Both the position numbers and the translations under genes were made by a program. Shown piece by piece: positions 59,872 to 64,000 of a stretch of DNA of 64,000 bases. A model generated the notes under the pieces. That model ran no database searches and was not told the DNA's origin. It worked only from the letters and a program-made list of their open reading frames with translations. This stretch comes from Nodularia sphaerocarpa UHCC 0038 (GTDB lineage: Bacteria > Cyanobacteriota > Cyanobacteriia > Cyanobacteriales > Nostocaceae). The number at the start of each line of letters is the position of its first letter. Position 1 is the stretch's first letter. The DNA is taken from positions 562,356-626,355 of the forward strand of contig NZ_CP060140.1 of NCBI RefSeq assembly GCF_022376295.1, given 5' to 3'.

Positions 59872-62730
59872 ATGTCTGCTAATTCTTTGCCTGAAGATAC
59901 TGCCAGTTGGCATAGTTTGGAAGTTAATAAAGCCCTAAACCTGCTTGATACCAATGCAGACAGTGGCTTAACAACCGAAAATGTGCAAGAACGTTTGCAA
60001 AAATACGGTGACAACGAACTCAAAGAAAGCAATGGTCGCAGTTCTTGGGAAATTCTGCTAGATCAGTTCAAGAACATTATGTTATTGATGCTGATTGCCG
60101 TAGCGTTGATTTCTGGGTTTTTAGACTTCATGGCTTGGCAAGCGGGAGAATTAAAGCCTGGGGAAGTGCCATTCAAAGATACGATCGCCATTATGGCTAT
60201 TGTAATTCTCAATGGCATACTGGGCTATGTCCAAGAAACGCGTGCGGAACAAGCTTTAGCCGCGCTGAAAAAAATGACCTCTCCCTTGGTGCGAGTCCTG
60301 CGTAACAGCAAATTAATGGAGATAGCCGCCAAGGAACTTGTACCAGGAGATGTGATCTTACTAGAAGCGGGGATGCAGATAGCCGCAGATGGACGCTTGA
60401 TTGAACAGTCTAATTTACAAGTGCGGGAATCGGCACTCACAGGTGAAGCTGAAGCTGTGAGCAAGCAGGCTAATTTAATCTTACCTGAAGAAACTTCATT
60501 GGGCGATCGCCTAAATTTAGTCTTTCAAGGTACGGAAGTCGTCCAGGGACGCGCCAAGGTGCTAGTAACTAACACTGGGATGCAAACGGAACTTGGTAAA
60601 ATTGCTACCATGTTGCAGTCAGTGGAAAATGAGCCGACACCTTTGCAGCAGCGCATGACTCAGCTCGGTAACGTCCTCGTTACAGGTTCCTTAGTTCTCG
60701 TCGCCATTGTCGTCGTCGGTGGAATCATTCAAGCCAGAGGTTTTGGCAACTTCCGAGAACTTTTAGAAGTTTCCTTGAGTATGGCTGTGGCTGTAGTTCC
60801 AGAGGGTTTACCTGCTGTGATTACCGTGACTTTAGCACTGGGAACTCAGCGCATGGTTCGCCACAATGCCTTGATTCGCAAGCTACCAGCTGTAGAAACC
60901 TTGGGTTCTGTAACTACGATTTGTTCTGATAAAACTGGCACCTTGACCCAAAACAAAATGGTGGTGCAGTCAGTCTGTGCCAATAACCATGTTTTTCGGG
61001 TGACAGGCGAAGGTTATAATCCTATAGGGGATTTTCTGTTAGATAGTCAAACAATTGATGTTGAAGATTATCCCGAAATTTCCGCTTTGTTGCTAGCATC
61101 TGCCGTTTGTAATGATGCAGTGCTGCAAAAAGAAAAAGGCGAATGGGCAATTTTAGGAGACCCCACCGAAGGCGCTTTGGTGACAGTGGCGGGAAAAGCT
61201 GGTATTGAAAAAGATCAATGGAATAGCAAGTTACCCCGCATTGCTGAGTTTCCCTTTGACTCAGAACGCAAGCGGATGAGCGTAATTTGTCAGGTGGAAG
61301 AAGTAGCCACAGGTGAAGCATCTTTACGGGCTGTTGATCCTGTAATTGCTAGTTTTATCCAGTCCCAACCTTATTTAATGTTTACCAAAGGTTCGCCAGA
61401 GTTAACTTTGGCGCGTTGTACTCAAATTCATCTGGGTAATAACTTTGTTCCATTCACAGATGAACAACGCGCTCAAATTTTGGCAGAAAATGACCGCATG
61501 GCAAGTCTTGGTTTGCGGGTGCTAGGTTTGGCTTACAAACCAATGCTAGAAATCCCCGAAGAAGGGTCACATGAGATATCTGAGGTAAATTTAATTTGGT
61601 TGGGCTTAATAGGGATGCTGGATGCCCCTCGTCCAGAAGTTAAGGCAGCAGTAGAGGAGTCTCGGAATGCCGGCATTCGCCCCATTATGATTACAGGCGA
61701 CCACCAGCTAACTGCACGAGCGATCGCCATTGATTTGGGAATCGCCCAAGAAGGTGATAGAGTCCTCACAGGTCAAGAATTGCAGCAGATGAGTGACCAG
61801 GACTTAGATCAGCAAGTTGACTTAGTGAGTATCTACGCCAGAGTCTCCCCAGAACACAAACTGCGAATTGTGCAAGGGTTACAACGTCGGGGTAGATGTG
61901 TCGCCATGACCGGCGATGGTGTCAACGACGCGCCAGCGCTTAAACAAGCTGATATCGGCATTGCAATGGGTATTACTGGTACTGATGTCAGTAAAGAAGC
62001 CAGTGATATGGTGCTACTCGATGACAACTTTACAACCATTGTCGCGGCGACGAAAGAAGGTAGGGTAGTTTATACGAATATTCGCCGCTTTATTAAATAC
62101 ATTCTCGGTAGTAACGTGGGCGAAGTTCTCACCATCGCCGCAGCACCACTGTTAGGACTGGGAGGCGTTCCCCTGACACCATTACAAATTCTCTGGATGA
62201 ACTTGGTAACAGACGGTTTACCAGCTTTGGCTTTAGCTGTGGAACCACCGGAAGCAGATGTGATGAAGCGTCCGCCTTTTAGTCCCCACGAAAGTATTTT
62301 TGCTAGGGGGTTAGGTTCCTACATCATTCGGATAGGGATTATCTTTGCCATTATTAGCATTATTTTGATGCTATGGGCATACAATCATTGCAAGATACCA
62401 GTGGAAGGACTTGATCCCGAACGCTGGAAGACAATGGTATTTACTTCTTTGTGTGTAGCACAGATGGGTCATGCGATCGCCATTCGTTCTAATAACAAGC
62501 TAACTATAGAGATGAATCCCTTCTCTAATATGTTTGTGTTAGGGGCTGTAGTTGTCACCACGATTTTGCAGCTAATGCTAATTTACGTCGAACCCCTCCG
62601 CGCTTTCTTTGGAACTCATTGGCTACCTCCCACAGAGTTAGCTATTTGTTTTGGTTTCAGTGCTTTGATGTTTGTCTGGATTGAATTGGAAAAGCTTTTC
62701 TTCCGCTTTACAGGTAGAAGAACTGTTTGA
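59872..62730 (+). CDS. Cation-translocating P-type ATPase (P2A, calcium-type)
   Basis: A 952-aa ion pump of the inner membrane. From the ATG at 59872 (MSANSLPEDTASWHSLEV) it shows the N-terminal cation ATPase domain, the actuator motif LTGEAEAVSK, the M4 motif VAVVPEGLPAVIT, the phosphorylated Asp in CSDKTGTLTQNKM, the nucleotide-binding KGSPE, and the hinge TGDGVNDAPALKQADIGIAMG. M5 and M6 carry residues (IKYILGSNVGE; NLVTDGLPALAL) like those of PacL/SERCA calcium pumps. A GTG at 59860 would add four residues. An IS200/IS605-type relic starts at the stop codon. Confidence 0.93.
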   Translation: MSANSLPEDTASWHSLEVNKALNLLDTNADSGLTTENVQERLQKYGDNELKESNGRSSWEILLDQFKNIMLLMLIAVALISGFLDFMAWQAGELKPGEVPFKDTIAIMAIVILNGILGYVQETRAEQALAALKKMTSPLVRVLRNSKLMEIAAKELVPGDVILLEAGMQIAADGRLIEQSNLQVRESALTGEAEAVSKQANLILPEETSLGDRLNLVFQGTEVVQGRAKVLVTNTGMQTELGKIATMLQSVENEPTPLQQRMTQLGNVLVTGSLVLVAIVVVGGIIQARGFGNFRELLEVSLSMAVAVVPEGLPAVITVTLALGTQRMVRHNALIRKLPAVETLGSVTTICSDKTGTLTQNKMVVQSVCANNHVFRVTGEGYNPIGDFLLDSQTIDVEDYPEISALLLASAVCNDAVLQKEKGEWAILGDPTEGALVTVAGKAGIEKDQWNSKLPRIAEFPFDSERKRMSVICQVEEVATGEASLRAVDPVIASFIQSQPYLMFTKGSPELTLARCTQIHLGNNFVPFTDEQRAQILAENDRMASLGLRVLGLAYKPMLEIPEEGSHEISEVNLIWLGLIGMLDAPRPEVKAAVEESRNAGIRPIMITGDHQLTARAIAIDLGIAQEGDRVLTGQELQQMSDQDLDQQVDLVSIYARVSPEHKLRIVQGLQRRGRCVAMTGDGVNDAPALKQADIGIAMGITGTDVSKEASDMVLLDDNFTTIVAATKEGRVVYTNIRRFIKYILGSNVGEVLTIAAAPLLGLGGVPLTPLQILWMNLVTDGLPALALAVEPPEADVMKRPPFSPHESIFARGLGSYIIRIGIIFAIISIILMLWAYNHCKIPVEGLDPERWKTMVFTSLCVAQMGHAIAIRSNNKLTIEMNPFSNMFVLGAVVVTTILQLMLIYVEPLRAFFGTHWLPPTELAICFGFSALMFVWIELEKLFFRFTGRRTV

Positions 62731-63185
62731 CACTCCCCGCGATAAATCGACGGAGATTCTTGGTTCAACGAAACCACTTAGCCTAGAGTCCTTGCGTCAT
62801 CTAGACCAGAGGTGGGATTCTCCCCCGACGCGCAGCCATGCCCGAAGGGCTTTAGCGTTAATTCGGGTATGCCCTACCCTATTTGCATGAGTGCAAGTCC
62901 TGTTTTGTTTGAAACAATTTGTTTCAAAATAATGCTGATTCGTCTAGCCCCTATAAATCTTTTACCTACTGCTAGGAGGAAACTAGAATAATGCAGTAGA
63001 ACCGCATAGATTCAATTATCAAGGTATGGCTAACGCCAAGCTAGCGCTAACAGTGCTTTGTCTTTCGACAGCTAGGTTTTTTAAGTGGTTGATTACCTTT
63101 CCACTACGATTAGTATAGCAGCATCTTGGTATACTAATAAATTAAAAGCCGCCGTAGAACGACGGGGCTTTAAACCCATTTCTTC
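62731..63185. mobile_element. Relic of an IS200/IS605-type element without transposase
   Basis: The left part has CTCCCCGCGATAAATCGACGG followed by GATTCTTGGTT, and the right part GCCGCCGTAGAACGACGGGG and CTTTAAACCC. These resemble the subterminal hairpins of cyanobacterial IS605-family elements. Between them lie only short frames, so tnpA and tnpB are absent. It starts directly at the TTTGA containing the ATPase stop codon, in keeping with insertion at a TTGA-type target. Confidence 0.55.
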
Positions 63186-63204
63186 GGTAAAAGAGGGAGT
63201 AAAG

Positions 63205-63303
63205 AATTTTGGATTTTGGATTTGCGTTAGCGAAGCGTACGCAGCGCAGCGAGTATTTTAGATTGCAGTCTAATCCAAAATCTAAAATCTAAAATCTAAA
63301 ATT
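63205..63303. repeat. Inverted heptamer repeats upstream of recF
   Basis: GGATTTTGGATTT (63210-63222) and, after a GCGTTAGCGAAGCGTACGCAG repeat, CCAAAATCTAAAATCTAAAAT (63270-63303) form a long imperfect inverted arrangement ending 5 nt before the recF start. Confidence 0.65.
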
Positions 63304-63308
63304 GATTT

Positions 63309-64000
63309 ATGTACCTAAAAAACCTACACCTGAGACAATTTCGGAATTACCAAAACCAGAAGGTTGAGTTTACTGCTGCTAAAACAATTTTGGTGGGTAA
63401 TAATGCTCAGGGAAAATCTAATTTGTTGGAGGCGGTGGAGTTGCTGGCGACGTTGCGATCGCATCGGATGGGGCGCGATCGCGATTTTATTCAAGAAGGA
63501 CAGGACATAGCTCAAATTAATGCTACCCTGGAGCGAGAAAATGGTACTAGTGATTTGGCTTTAACTCTGCGCCGCAATGGTCGCCGCAGCGTTGGGATTA
63601 ATGGCGAATCTGTGCGCCGACAAATGGATTTTTTGGGTGTACTCAATGCTGTGCAGTTTTCTAGCTTGGATTTAGACTTGGTACGCGGTGGCCCTGATGT
63701 TCGTCGTAATTGGCTAGATACACTGTTAATTCAACTCGAACCGGTTTATGCTCACATTTTGCAGCAATACAACCAAGTATTACGCCAACGCAACGCTTTT
63801 TTAAAGAAAGCTCAGGCTTCGGCTTCCCTCAGTCCAAGAGACGCGCACCTCCCCAGTACAGAGGGAATTAATCCCCTCTCAACACTGGCTATCTGGGATG
63901 CTCAGTTAGTTACCACTGGTACAAAGGTAATTAGAAGACGCGATCGCGCAATTCAAAGACTAGCGAGCATCGCTGCTGCTTGGCACTCTAGTATTAGTGG
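63309..64000 (+). CDS. recF: DNA replication and repair protein RecF, 5' part (continues past the window)
   Basis: SMC-like ATPase that helps load RecA at gaps in DNA. The start ATG is at 63309, and 230 codons are visible before the window end, with no stop. Motifs: MYLKNLHLRQFRNY at the N-terminus, Walker A in LVGNNAQGKSNLLEAVELLA, then LNAVQFSSLDLDLVRGGPDVRRNWLD typical of RecF. A segment at about residues 165-195 (ASASLSPRDAHLPSTEG, encoded with a GAGGGAATTAATCCCCTC palindrome) appears extra and may derive from a repeat. The C-terminal signature and Walker B lie outside the window. Confidence 0.93.
   Translation, partial: MYLKNLHLRQFRNYQNQKVEFTAAKTILVGNNAQGKSNLLEAVELLATLRSHRMGRDRDFIQEGQDIAQINATLERENGTSDLALTLRRNGRRSVGINGESVRRQMDFLGVLNAVQFSSLDLDLVRGGPDVRRNWLDTLLIQLEPVYAHILQQYNQVLRQRNAFLKKAQASASLSPRDAHLPSTEGINPLSTLAIWDAQLVTTGTKVIRRRDRAIQRLASIAAAWHSSIS

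Overview
The window is a chromosomal segment of a filamentous, probably heterocyst-forming cyanobacterium of the Nostocales. Signs of this are the many GCGATCGC (HIP1) octamers (for example 6993-7000), heptameric tandem repeats such as GGGAGTA and AATGACT, short dispersed hairpin repeats, and gene content typical of the group (fused trpEG, ebo genes, DUF4347/RTX secreted protein, multidomain phytochrome-style kinases). No rRNA, tRNA or CRISPR array was seen.

The core, about 6.8-39.6 kb, is a complete scytonemin (UV sunscreen) biosynthesis locus. A minus-strand run of 22 genes starts at scyA near 34.8 kb. It continues scyB, scyC, scyD, scyE, scyF, eboA, eboB, eboC, a glycosyltransferase, tyrA, dsbA, an aroB/eboD-type gene, eboE, eboF, trpEG, trpC, a quinone-oxidoreductase-like gene, trpA, trpB, trpD and a DAHP synthase gene, and ends at a strong intrinsic terminator at 6758-6796. 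The supply genes (DAHP synthase, aroB, trp genes, tyrA) feed tryptophan and 4-hydroxyphenylpyruvate. ScyB, ScyA and ScyC build the indole-phenol monomer in the cytoplasm. The Ebo proteins are linked to moving the monomer to the periplasm, where exported ScyD/E/F and a DsbA-like protein are thought to act. Divergently, 2 kb away, lies a PAS histidine kinase and an AraC-type response regulator pair (36.8-39.6 kb), the known arrangement for the scytonemin regulator. A pair of 40-bp direct repeats sits between them. Compared with the Nostoc punctiforme layout as I remember it, the ebo genes are built into the scytonemin run and a quinone-oxidoreductase-like gene is present where no tyrosinase (tyrP) is found.

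Left flank (0-6.6 kb): an FHA-containing class A penicillin-binding protein, a small exported protein, lspA, bioY, a previously easy-to-miss 44-aa membrane miniprotein, and a Phe-Gly-rich low-complexity protein.

Right flank (40-64 kb): the phosphate transporter operon pstSCAB behind a Pho-box-like triple repeat, a DUF3131 protein, a large secreted metalloprotease-like RTX protein with nearly identical 393-bp repeats, a hybrid histidine kinase, a LapA-like membrane protein, a phosphoglucomutase-family enzyme, a PD-(D/E)XK nuclease, a propeller-transglutaminase fusion, a P2-type calcium ATPase, the relic of an IS200/IS605-type element, and the 5' part of recF, which runs off the window.
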